Source: Geobacillus subterraneus
Lineage (GTDB): Bacteria; Bacillota; Bacilli; Bacillales; Anoxybacillaceae
Assembly: GCF_001618685.1 (NCBI RefSeq)
Contig: NZ_CP014342.1
Span: 2,542,001 to 2,606,000 of the forward strand
DNA length: 64,000 bases
Direction of reading: 5' to 3'
The first letter of the stretch is position 1; every line of letters begins with the position of its first letter. The notes under the pieces are model-generated. The model did not search any database. It had not been told where the DNA came from and was given only the letters and a program-made list of their open reading frames with translations. Positions 15,479-24,138 of the stretch are shown here, in pieces. Both the position numbers and the translations under genes were made by a program.

Positions 15479-17782
15479 TTAGTTATCCCAAAAATATAAA
15501 GGGGTGTCAATAGTACCGGTCGAACTGTTCGGTGCGGTAAATACTCTGTTGCTCCTGCTTTCCCAAATGACATTTCCATTGTTATCTTTTTTGATAAACT
15601 TGAATTCAAAAGTAGCTCCCTTGGGCACACTCACTGGCAAGAACCATTCTGGATAGTTCGGATTTAACATCGCCTCAGACGATTGGTTCGGATCCCAGTT
15701 TCCCAACTCTGGAATGTTTCCGACAACATAAATGTTTTCCCCCCAATTCGTTGTGGCATTCACATGAAAAATTACTTGCACCTGATCGCCGGATAGGACC
15801 TCATATCGGAAAGGATTACTGGTTACAGATCCTTTTGTAACTGTAATATTTTGAATTCCAGGATTAGTGTTTGGAACTATAGCCTCAATCATTTGATCGC
15901 TGTTTGACACCACAGTAGCAACAGTAGAACCGAATTTGACTGTTACGCTTCCTCCTAATCCAGTACCGTAAATGTAAACGGTATTACCGGGACGTCCCAT
16001 GGTGGAAATAACGTCGCCAATCCTTGGAGTTAAAGTCCCCAATGATGGGTTATACGACCAGACATTGACCTCTCCTCCAGACAAGGTAAAGCTAGAAATT
16101 TTGTTTTGACCGTTGACATTATTTACGCTCATTGAACTCCCATATAACAGTCCACCCAGTACATCACTATAGGTTCCTACTGGAAGAGTCGTATCTAACT
16201 CCGGAATGGTAAACGTTTGATCCGGTTGTCGGTTTACCGCTACAATTACTTGTTTATCATAGAACTGTCTTTTAAAGACCAGTACATCATTTGTGCTGTA
16301 TAAAATTTCTGTGGTTCCATAGGCAATAGCTTCATTATTTTTTCTTAAGTTTGAAAGCTTTTGAATGACTTTATATGCAGTGGTATTTTCATCGAAGTTA
16401 GTAGAAGTCTGCATAAACATCCGACCCGCAATGTCACTTGAGTCTGACGGCATCAGATATTGCTCTGTTCCGTAATAAATGTTAGGAATCCCACGTGATG
16501 TCATCAAGACAGCGAGAGCTGCATGATAAGGTTTATCGTTTGGTTGAATATAGCGAAATCTTGTTACATCATGATTATCCAAGAAAGTAACTGTTTGATT
16601 TTCATAAATGTAATCATTACTTGTCTTGATCATCATATCACCAAAGGAACTCATCGTTTCAGAAAAGTTCCCAAATGCGTTTGTGGCCGCACGGAAATAT
16701 TCAAAATCCAAGTTGTTGACTCCTGTTCGTTCAGGAAATGTCCGGTACTCATCATACTTGGGATCCGGTCTTCCAATGAAAAATTCACCAAAATGGGTAA
16801 CCGGGCCACCTGCATCTGAATCAATTGCATCTTTAAATCCCTTCACAAATGCAGGATTCATATGCAAAGTGGCATCATGTCGAAAACCATCGATCCCTTT
16901 TGATTTCCAAAATTTAGCTGCTTTCTCCAAATGTTCAACCACTAGTGCATTTTCCTGAGAATAATCAGCCAAAGAACCTAGATCTTTGTAACGGTAGCCA
17001 AAACGAGAAGTATCGTTGCCCCGGTCACCCAGACCATGGAAAAAACCATTCACGTCGTTATGTGGATCCGCCAGGAGATTCTCAACTTTTCCATCACCGT
17101 TGTAATCCGCAGGCTCTCCATTAGCATCAAATACGTAATTGCCATTCGCATCCTTGTCAGGTTCATATAATTTACCATCTTCAGGCGCAAAATTCAATGT
17201 CGGGTTTTGCCAACGACTCGAATGATTGGATACAAAATCTATCACTAGTTTAATTCCATTTTGATGCAAAGCATCGCGTAGTCTAATAAAATCTTTCATA
17301 GTACCAAAATGTTTGTTAGTTGCAAAATAATTTCTTGCATGGTAACCGTGGAAACTGGTCCAACGATTAATACTTCCATCTGATTGATAATCTTCTATCA
17401 CAGTGTCCCTATTTTCATAAGGAGCGGAAATCCAAACGGCAGTTATCCCCATATTTTTTAAATAAGGAATTTTATCTATGATTCCTTGGAAATCACCGCC
17501 TTGATACAACTTTAAATCTTTTCCGTTCCCCTGGTTATTGCCGTCCGGATCATCAAACAGGGTAGGATCAAAACCAGGAGGCTTGTTATTTGATGGGTCG
17601 CCATCAAAAAAACGGTCCGTCACGATCTGATATATTGTGTCTTTCGGGGTAACTGGTCCTAAAGCTCCTGTAGATGTAGTCGCCTCAGTCCTGGAAAACG
17701 AAAAACCAAATGAAGAATAGAGCAATAGAGCAAGAAGAAAAACGAGATATGATTGTTTAATGAATTTTGGAACCTTCCACAT
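15479..17782 (-). CDS. secreted five-domain CGTase-like amylase (GH13 with IPT and CBM20)
   Basis: A 767-residue extracellular starch enzyme with a signal peptide (residues 1 to about 34, hydrophobic core LVFLLALLLYSS). Catalytic domains A/B/C run to about 580, an IPT/TIG domain D covers about 585-662, and a starch-binding CBM20 domain with VVGNIPELGNWDP closes the protein, the layout of CGTases and maltogenic amylase. The catalytic triad is intact: Asp303 in GFRHDATLHM, Glu333 in HFGEFFIG, Asp405 in FLDNHDVTRF. At the CGTase cyclisation position (aromatic Tyr/Phe195 before DLAD) it has Gly269 in DLGSLADYSQEN, as in alpha-amylases, so hydrolysis rather than cyclodextrin synthesis is inferred. 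AAGGAAG precedes the ATG; IS256 lies downstream and IS1634 upstream. Confidence 0.88.
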   Translation of the reverse strand: MWKVPKFIKQSYLVFLLALLLYSSFGFSFSRTEATTSTGALGPVTPKDTIYQIVTDRFFDGDPSNNKPPGFDPTLFDDPDGNNQGNGKDLKLYQGGDFQGIIDKIPYLKNMGITAVWISAPYENRDTVIEDYQSDGSINRWTSFHGYHARNYFATNKHFGTMKDFIRLRDALHQNGIKLVIDFVSNHSSRWQNPTLNFAPEDGKLYEPDKDANGNYVFDANGEPADYNGDGKVENLLADPHNDVNGFFHGLGDRGNDTSRFGYRYKDLGSLADYSQENALVVEHLEKAAKFWKSKGIDGFRHDATLHMNPAFVKGFKDAIDSDAGGPVTHFGEFFIGRPDPKYDEYRTFPERTGVNNLDFEYFRAATNAFGNFSETMSSFGDMMIKTSNDYIYENQTVTFLDNHDVTRFRYIQPNDKPYHAALAVLMTSRGIPNIYYGTEQYLMPSDSSDIAGRMFMQTSTNFDENTTAYKVIQKLSNLRKNNEAIAYGTTEILYSTNDVLVFKRQFYDKQVIVAVNRQPDQTFTIPELDTTLPVGTYSDVLGGLLYGSSMSVNNVNGQNKISSFTLSGGEVNVWSYNPSLGTLTPRIGDVISTMGRPGNTVYIYGTGLGGSVTVKFGSTVATVVSNSDQMIEAIVPNTNPGIQNITVTKGSVTSNPFRYEVLSGDQVQVIFHVNATTNWGENIYVVGNIPELGNWDPNQSSEAMLNPNYPEWFLPVSVPKGATFEFKFIKKDNNGNVIWESRSNRVFTAPNSSTGTIDTPLYFWDN

Positions 17783-18062
17783 GCCATTTCTTCCTTTCTT
17801 TTAAAATAATATGACGTAAAAAAACTACCTTCTTACTGATATACTTTTTCTTATGACATTTCTATGGGCAACACCACCTCCTATTCATTGAGCATCTCAT
17901 TTTGATCTATTTAAGAAGTCAATAAACTAACCGTCACTCGTTAATTTGTTATAATATTCTGACTAAAAATTATAAAGGCAGGAATCTGCATTGACTCGAT
18001 GACAATCCATCAAAGCCAATCACTTAGATATCACTAATAATCGATATACCCATGATCTCTAC
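17783..18062. other. upstream region of the CGTase-like gene
   Basis: No gene is seen. On the minus strand a TTGACT box occurs without a good -10 partner, and an isolated strong ribosome site AGGAGGTGG at 17874-17882 is followed by TTG and a six-codon frame, too far from the CGTase start to serve it. No GCAAACG operator is present. Confidence 0.4.
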
Positions 18063-19961
18063 ATTCAACTCACATTTCGCACCCTCCCAACGAAAATCGG
18101 GAGGATTTTTTCGTTCCGATGTCGAATGAATCCTTGACACACAAGGAAAGTGAAGGAGTTTTTCTCTCATGAACGTTCAAGTCAAAAAGGTCTATCGTAA
18201 TGATTATTTGAATATAATAAGTGCCCTATTCAAGAAACTGGGCCTGCCCCAATTGATTGACCATCTCGTTCCCGTTGATCCACAGTGCCAGACTCGAGTC
18301 AGCGATGCCGTTCAGGCCATCATCTACAATCTGTTTGACGGCCGGCAAGCCCTCGTTCACGTGGAACGATGGGCTCAGGAGGTCGATTGTGAGAAACTCA
18401 TCCGTCCCGGTCTCCATCCTTCCTGGTTGAACGACGATGCCTTGGCTCGTCATCTCGACCGCTTGTATGAGGCCGACATTCACAAGGTGATCAGCACTTG
18501 CTTGATTCACATTTATCGCAAAGAAGGCCTTTCCCTCCGAGCCTTTCACGCCGATACGACGGACAAGACGGTTTACGGCGCGTATGAATCGGCCTCATTA
18601 GAGGCTTTGCAGATCACACATGGCTATAACCGCCATCATCGTTGGCAAAAACAGATCGGCTTCGGACTGGTCGGCAACGAGGACGGCATCCCGTTTTACG
18701 GCGATGTGCACGACGGCAACCTGCCTGACAAAACGTGGAATCCGGAGGTGCTGTCCCGTGTCCACGAACAGCTCAAACAAGCCAAGATGGAAGACGAATG
18801 GATTTACGTGGCCGATTCCGCCGCGATGACAAAAGACACTCTGGCGCAAACCAAAGCGGCCAACGCCTTTTTGATCACCCGAGGCCCTTCGTCGCTTCGG
18901 ATCGTGAAACGGGCATTAGCGGAGGCCGATTCGGCCCACATCCCGTGGAGCGACCCCTTTACCCTGGCGGAGAGAAACGGCGCCACGTACCGGGTATGGG
19001 AAACATCCTCCACCTATGAAGGCCACCCCGTTCGGCTGATCGTCGTCGAATCGAGTGCGCTCGACCAGCGAAAAGGAAAGACGCTCGAAAAAGAACGAAC
19101 CAAAGAAGCGGAGCTTCTTCGCGAGGAACAAGCCCATTGGGAGCGCCACCCTTTCTCGTGCCGGGAAGACGCTGAACAAGCCTTGGCGTCCCTCAAGACG
19201 TCCCTTCGCCCACGGTTTCATCAGGTCAAGGCCGCGGTCAAAGAGATCGTACGCCCGAAAAAACGGCGCGGACGGCCGAAAAAAGGGGCGGAACCCGAGA
19301 TGGAGACGCGGTATCTCTTGCGCCTTGACGTCGAATTCGACCAAAACGCGTGGGAACAGGCAAGACGGAAAGCGTCCCGGTTTGTCCTCGTCACGACCGT
19401 TCCGGAGGAATGGAAGGGCCAACAAATGGATGCCCAAGAGATCTTGAAGCTATATAAAGGGCAGATCTCGGTGGAAATGAACTTCGCTTTTTTGAAAGAC
19501 CCTTTTTTCACGGATGAGATCTATGTCAAAAAGCCAGAACGAGTTGCGGTATTGGGCTATTTGTTTCTCTTGGCCTTGGCCATTTACCGCGTCTTTCAGC
19601 GCCGGGTGCGCCAGTTCATCACACCCGAACACCCATTAAAGGGCGCCGGAGGCCGCAAGCTGACCCGACCGACGGGGCAGGCGATTTTCCAGCTGTTTCA
19701 ATATGTGAACGTCGTCCTCCTGGAGCTGCCGGATGGACGCATCCAACGCTCACTGGATCGCTCCCTCACCCCTGAACAACGAAGGATTCTGCAGGGGTTG
19801 GGGCTGGATGAGAGCATTTACGTGTAACGTCATACGGAACGACCAGCGATGGTAAAAAAAGGATAGCCATCGCTCGTCGTGTTGGTCAAAAAGTTATTCT
19901 GAAAAACTAAATAAAAAATCCTTTGTTTTGACCTTGTTAGGGTGCGAAATGTGAGATTCAA
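18063..19961 (+). mobile_element. IS1634-type insertion sequence with 6-bp target duplication
   Basis: The element spans 18069-19955 (1887 bp). Its 17-base inverted ends CTCACATTTCGCACCCT are perfect, and ATTCAA is duplicated on both sides (18063-18068, 19956-19961). Just inside the left end, CTCCC/GGGAG followed by ATTTTTT forms a terminator-like hairpin that would block transcription entering the element. The transposase gene is intact. It resembles ISBst12-like elements of Geobacillus, by memory. Confidence 0.92.
18169..19827 (+). CDS. IS1634/IS4-superfamily transposase
   Basis: A 552-residue DDE transposase. The N-terminal domain (MNVQVKKVYRNDYLNII) is followed by the first catalytic region LRAFHADTTDKTVYGAY, the second around WIYVADSAAMTKDTL, a long basic insertion with PKKRRGRPKKG, and the C-terminal YKGQISVEMNFAFLKDP with the Y-(2)-R/E-type signature of the IS4 group. 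Its ATG lies 100 bp inside the left inverted end. It looks fully intact. By position it separates the CGTase-like gene from cluster B. Confidence 0.93.
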   Translation: MNVQVKKVYRNDYLNIISALFKKLGLPQLIDHLVPVDPQCQTRVSDAVQAIIYNLFDGRQALVHVERWAQEVDCEKLIRPGLHPSWLNDDALARHLDRLYEADIHKVISTCLIHIYRKEGLSLRAFHADTTDKTVYGAYESASLEALQITHGYNRHHRWQKQIGFGLVGNEDGIPFYGDVHDGNLPDKTWNPEVLSRVHEQLKQAKMEDEWIYVADSAAMTKDTLAQTKAANAFLITRGPSSLRIVKRALAEADSAHIPWSDPFTLAERNGATYRVWETSSTYEGHPVRLIVVESSALDQRKGKTLEKERTKEAELLREEQAHWERHPFSCREDAEQALASLKTSLRPRFHQVKAAVKEIVRPKKRRGRPKKGAEPEMETRYLLRLDVEFDQNAWEQARRKASRFVLVTTVPEEWKGQQMDAQEILKLYKGQISVEMNFAFLKDPFFTDEIYVKKPERVAVLGYLFLLALAIYRVFQRRVRQFITPEHPLKGAGGRKLTRPTGQAIFQLFQYVNVVLLELPDGRIQRSLDRSLTPEQRRILQGLGLDESIYV

Positions 19962-20585
19962 ACAAGCAGATACGGCTGAAAATCCATTTAAATTTTCGGT
20001 TGCCATTTTGGACTCTCTTGCAAAGAAGGCGGGATTTCAATCACGAGATTCCGTCATAAGGAACCCGTGTTCACATCAAAGACTTTTGTCAACCTGGCTA
20101 ATGTTGATGATTCATTTCAAATGGTGTTCATGTACCAAGGGAAAAGGGAGTTCTTATCAACACCTATGAGGAGCGCATGCGAATCATTGTTTATGGCACC
20201 AGACTCTATAGTGGGAACCAATTACCAATAAAAAGGATTGTTTTGCAGATTGACCTTTAAAATATAAGAAAATAATCAAAACGATTTTTTCATTTTTCGA
20301 TTTTGTACGTAACCAACTAAATTTCTCCAATGACTTAAAACCTTATCTATTTTATTGGTCCATCTTTTCTGTATCCCAATAAAGAGGGAGCGATAAGCTT
20401 CTTAAGTTATAGAGATACACGTGATGAAGTACGTCCAATCGCTATATCTTGTGAGTGAAGAAACGATCGACAATTTACTTTATCTAGTAAGTATCGAAAT
20501 CGATTTTTTTGCTAAGGGCAGCCACCCGCTAACCCCGTTCAAGATTTTTACCTTATAGGTAACTCCCGTTTTGAGCATATTATCC
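19962..20585. other. degraded intergenic region between IS1634 and malR
   Basis: About 620 bp without a supported gene. Several stretches read like protein for 25-45 codons, for example PNKEGAISFLSYRDTRDE ending in a stop near 20460, and FTSKTFVNLANVDDSFQM near 20060-20120, each broken by stops in all frames or lacking a start. They look like relics of former genes that I cannot identify. No RNA gene is evident. Confidence 0.45.
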
Positions 20586-20613
20586 CCCCTAACCGCCTTT
20601 TCGCGGCTAGGGG
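20586..20613 (-). terminator. hairpin after malR
   Basis: On the minus strand CCCCTA-CCGC pairs with GCGG-TAGGGG around a short T-rich loop just behind the malR stop. The following run of T is poor, so termination may be incomplete. Confidence 0.5.
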
Positions 20614-20618
20614 AAGCT

Positions 20619-21644
20619 TTATTTCCTGCCATCGTTGCACGAAAAACGCTCAACAATGCGATGCGGAATAATAATGCGCTTGACTGGTTCATTTGGGTTG
20701 GCGATTTTTTCGATTAAACTTTTTGTTGCTTCATAACCGAGCTGGAAAATGTGAATGTCAACGGATGTAAGCGGCGGGCGCGACATTTCGGCGAGCAAGG
20801 TGTTGTTAAAGCTGACGATCGACACATCTTCCGGAACGCGCAGGCCGATTTCATCGAGCGTTTTGACCATCCCGAGCGCCATGAGATCGTCGGCGACCAC
20901 CAGCCCGGTCGGCGGCTCAGGCAAAGAAAGCAGCTCTTTCATCGCCTCTTGGCCGCCTTCTTGCAAAAACTCTTCATGAACAACATATTCCGGTCGGTAC
21001 GGCAGCCCGGCTTCACGGAGCGCCTCTTCATAGCCGGTTTGGCGGTCGATGGTCACCAAATATTGCGGATTGCCGCCGACAAAGGCGATGCGTTCATGGC
21101 CGTGGGCGATTAAATAGGTCGTGGCGTCTTTTCCTGCCTGCACGTTGTCGTTGTCGACATGGGTCACTTGGTCCGCCTTTTGGTGCGGCTTGCCGATGAC
21201 GACGAATGGGAAGTCATGTTTTTGCAAGTATTTCATCAGCTTGTCGTTTTGCCTTGAATAAAGCAAAATGACGCCGTCAACGCGCCGCCCTTGCAGCATC
21301 TCGACAACCCGCTCGTAAATGTCACTCTCTTTTTCCCCGGTCGACATTTGCAAGGCGTACCGCTTTTCATGGGCGGCTTTGCTGATGCCGCGGATGACTT
21401 CCGGGAAAAACGGGTTTTGCAGCGCTTGGTCGGCGGAGCTCGGCATGACGATGCCGATCACTTGCGTCGCTTGGCTGGCGAGGCTGCGGGCGATAAAATT
21501 CGGATGGTAGCCGAGCTCTTTCATCGCCTCGCGCACTCGCTGCTTCGTTTTCTCGCTGATGCGCGGGCTGTCAGCGATCACCCGCGATACGGTCGACGGC
21601 GCGACATTGGCCCGCTTGGCGACATCTTTAATCGTAACGGTCAT
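20619..21644 (-). CDS. malR: LacI-family maltose operon repressor MalR
   Basis: A 341-residue LacI-type repressor. The start is set at MTVTIKDVAKRANVAP because TAGAGAGGAGGGAGTCT precedes it; the frame is open 17 codons further but has no ribosome site there. The helix-turn-helix VAKRANVAPSTVSRVI and hinge helix RSLASQ are followed by a periplasmic-binding-protein-like effector domain (about 60-330) with VDGVILLYSRQND and VVADDLMALGMVKTLDE. It is the last gene of cluster B, 43 bp after the amylase gene. GCAAACG operators occur before both malE genes and before neopullulanase, and it is the only intact LacI regulator here, so it probably controls all three. The inducer is presumably maltose or a maltodextrin. 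Confidence 0.9.
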   Translation of the reverse strand: MTVTIKDVAKRANVAPSTVSRVIADSPRISEKTKQRVREAMKELGYHPNFIARSLASQATQVIGIVMPSSADQALQNPFFPEVIRGISKAAHEKRYALQMSTGEKESDIYERVVEMLQGRRVDGVILLYSRQNDKLMKYLQKHDFPFVVIGKPHQKADQVTHVDNDNVQAGKDATTYLIAHGHERIAFVGGNPQYLVTIDRQTGYEEALREAGLPYRPEYVVHEEFLQEGGQEAMKELLSLPEPPTGLVVADDLMALGMVKTLDEIGLRVPEDVSIVSFNNTLLAEMSRPPLTSVDIHIFQLGYEATKSLIEKIANPNEPVKRIIIPHRIVERFSCNDGRK

Positions 21645-21687
21645 AGACTCCCTCCTCTCTAGAAATGTTGATGCATCGCGGCTTTCC

Positions 21688-23223
21688 TTATTCATCTGCC
21701 CGTTTGGCTCGTTTTTTCACCATGTATAAAAACAAGATGAATAGCGCGTAAACCGCGACTAGCGTGGCGATAAACGGCACGTTCACCCCCGTTTTTTCCC
21801 GCAGCTTGTACACTTCCGCCGTTTCGCGTTCCAATACAAGATCGTAGCCGTCTTCATCGCCGCGGACGAGGTCATCGAGCAAAAAACCGCGCAATTCCTT
21901 GTTTTTTGGCAGCTGGTCATTCGTTAAATGGACGTGCTGCGTTTCGCCCGTGTTGTTAATGGCAATGACCGTCGTTTCCTCTTTGTACCGGCGTTGAAAC
22001 ACCGCCATGCCGTCTTTCTCATACAAGAGCGTAAAATCGCCGCGCCGCAACGACGGCAGCTGCTGGCGGAGCGGGCCGATTTTCTTTAAATAATCGATAA
22101 TTTCCGGATCAGCCCGGAAGTCCATCAATCGGCGGTTATCCGGGTCCGGACCACCGTTCATCGCGATTTCCGTTCCGTAGTACATGATCGGAATGCCCGG
22201 AGCAGTGAACAAATACGTCATCGCTACCTTAATGCGCGAAATCGGATTGTTGCGGTTGTCAATCGAAAGTTTCGTAAACCGCACGGTATCGTGATTGTCC
22301 AAAAACGTCCCGAGCAAGTACGGGCGGTCGTAAAACGTTTTGTTGTATTCCCAGGCGTCATACAACGGCCGGAGCGATGCATCGCGCCTAGCAAGCGACT
22401 GCTTCACCGCGCCATACAGCGGATAATCGACAAAACCGTCGATGCCGTATTGGCCGTACTCGGCAATATAGCGCGGATCGTCGCTCCACACTTCGCCAAG
22501 AAGGAAAAAGTCTTGTTTCACCGATTTCACTTCTTTGGCGAACTCCTGCCAAAATGATTTTGGCACATGGCGCACCGTATCGAGGCGATAGCCGTCAATG
22601 TCCGTTTCTTTGATCCACCATTTGGCCGCATCGATTAAATATTTCTTGACTTCTGGATTTTCCTGCGCTAAATCCGGCAGCCCATACACCCATCCGTTTT
22701 CTAGTTGTGTTTGATCATTCCAGTCGAAAATCTCTTTTTTCGGATGGAACCAATCTTTTTTCGCCGGGTCGCGAAGCCATGGATGGTCGTAGCCGACATG
22801 GTTGGCGACAAAGTCCAAGATGACTTTCATATGGCGCTTGTGCGCTTCTTTGACAAGCGTCTTCAAATCATCCAGCGTGCCGAAATGCGGATCAACGCGA
22901 TAAAAATCTTTGATCCAATACCCATGATAGCCGCCCGGCATGTTTTCAAAAATCGGCGTCAGCCAAATGGCGGTAAACCCCATTTCCTTAATATAATCGA
23001 GCTTCGCTGTCACCCCTTTTAAATCACCGCCAAAATATCCTTTTGGGTCGTTGACATTGATGTCTTGGTCGTTCGTCGGATCCATATTGTTGAAACGGTC
23101 GACCATAATGAAATAAATCGCTTCATCTTGCCACGTCCGTTCTTCTTTTTCCGCCGCCGTAGCCGGCATGGCATAAAAAAGAAGGAACGGAAGGATGAAC
23201 AGTACAACAAGACGGTTCCCCAT
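21688..23223 (-). CDS. membrane-anchored GH13 alpha-amylase
   Basis: A 511-residue alpha-amylase with an N-terminal signal peptide (LVVLFILPFLLFYAMPATAA) and a C-terminal transmembrane helix (VPFIATLVAVYALFILFLYM) followed by the basic tail KKRAKRADE, so the enzyme should face outward while tethered to the membrane. The triad is Asp215 in DGYRLDTVRHV, Glu244 in LLGEVW and Asp312 in FLDNHDTVRF. It lacks starch-binding domains, like the compact amylases described from Geobacillus and Anoxybacillus. It lies between malG and malR, so cell-surface cleavage of starch is coupled to the MalEFG importer. GGAGGGAAACGGAA precedes the ATG. Confidence 0.92.
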   Translation of the reverse strand: MGNRLVVLFILPFLLFYAMPATAAEKEERTWQDEAIYFIMVDRFNNMDPTNDQDINVNDPKGYFGGDLKGVTAKLDYIKEMGFTAIWLTPIFENMPGGYHGYWIKDFYRVDPHFGTLDDLKTLVKEAHKRHMKVILDFVANHVGYDHPWLRDPAKKDWFHPKKEIFDWNDQTQLENGWVYGLPDLAQENPEVKKYLIDAAKWWIKETDIDGYRLDTVRHVPKSFWQEFAKEVKSVKQDFFLLGEVWSDDPRYIAEYGQYGIDGFVDYPLYGAVKQSLARRDASLRPLYDAWEYNKTFYDRPYLLGTFLDNHDTVRFTKLSIDNRNNPISRIKVAMTYLFTAPGIPIMYYGTEIAMNGGPDPDNRRLMDFRADPEIIDYLKKIGPLRQQLPSLRRGDFTLLYEKDGMAVFQRRYKEETTVIAINNTGETQHVHLTNDQLPKNKELRGFLLDDLVRGDEDGYDLVLERETAEVYKLREKTGVNVPFIATLVAVYALFILFLYMVKKRAKRADE

Positions 23224-23295
23224 TTCCGTTTCCCTCCTTTACTGTCCGTTTGTCCGCTTGGAAACGGGTAAGCCCACTATTTATGATAGCGGTTC

Positions 23296-24138
23296 TTACC
23301 CTTTTGTGCCACCTGCTGTTAAGCCGGAAATCAAATATCGCTGCAAGAACAAAAAGACGATGGCAATCGGAGCGGCAATCAAAATCGAACCGGCGGCAAA
23401 GCGGGTGAAATTGTTGGCAAACCGGTCGCTGATGAAATTGAACAATCCGACCGCCAGTGTAAATTTGTCCGGATCGCGCAAGACGATCGACGGCAGCAAA
23501 AAGTCCGTAAACGGCGCCATGAAATTAAACAAGGCGACAACGGCCAAAATCGGCTTGGCTAGAGGCAGCATGATGCGGAAAAAGACGCCGAAATGGCCGG
23601 CTCCGTCCATGCGTGCCGCCTCGTCCAATTCGCGCGGGATCGTGTCAAAATAGCCTTTCACAAGCCAGGCGTTAAACGGGATTTGCCCGCCGACATAAAT
23701 GAGAATGAGCCCCCAAAGCGAATCAAGCAGGTGGAGCATGTTCAGCAAAATATACAGCGCCACCATCGCCATAAGCGAGGGAAACATTTGCAAGACTAAA
23801 AACAAATACAGCCCCGTTTTCCGCCCGACGAATTTGTAGCGTGAAAACGCATAAGCGATGAGCGCCGTAAAGAAAACGGACAACACCGCGTTCACCGCCG
23901 CAACAAACAAGCTGTTTTTATACCAAAGCAAGTAATCGCTTTGCGGGCTGGTAAACAGCCACTTGTAATGCTCGAGCGTCCATTTTTCCGGAATGATCGA
24001 CGCCGAGTACAAGCTCGTGCCCGGATTGAGCGACATGCTGATGGTCCAAAGAAGCGGATAGGCAATGACAACAAACATAAACGCAATAAACAAGTAAATG
24101 AGCGTGACTTCAATATGCGATTTCCATTTGCGGTTCAT
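23296..24138 (-). CDS. malG: maltodextrin ABC permease, MalG type (cluster B)
   Basis: A 280-residue permease with about six membrane spans. The ATPase-contact loop reads LDEAARMDGAGHFGVFFRIM followed by PLAKPILAVVALFNF. Its ATG overlaps the malF stop by one base (TAATG), which implies translational coupling. It is clearly homologous to MalG of cluster A (shared GLILIYVGG, FNAWLVKGYFD-type segments and C-terminal GLTAGGTKG) but diverged at DNA level and more GC-rich. No ATPase gene is in the operon. Confidence 0.9.
   Translation of the reverse strand: MNRKWKSHIEVTLIYLFIAFMFVVIAYPLLWTISMSLNPGTSLYSASIIPEKWTLEHYKWLFTSPQSDYLLWYKNSLFVAAVNAVLSVFFTALIAYAFSRYKFVGRKTGLYLFLVLQMFPSLMAMVALYILLNMLHLLDSLWGLILIYVGGQIPFNAWLVKGYFDTIPRELDEAARMDGAGHFGVFFRIMLPLAKPILAVVALFNFMAPFTDFLLPSIVLRDPDKFTLAVGLFNFISDRFANNFTRFAAGSILIAAPIAIVFLFLQRYLISGLTAGGTKG

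Noticed and set aside
19942-20169. A 75-codon open frame over the right end of IS1634
   Set aside because: It starts inside the inverted repeat of the element and its sequence has no recognisable family; nearby frames are broken.
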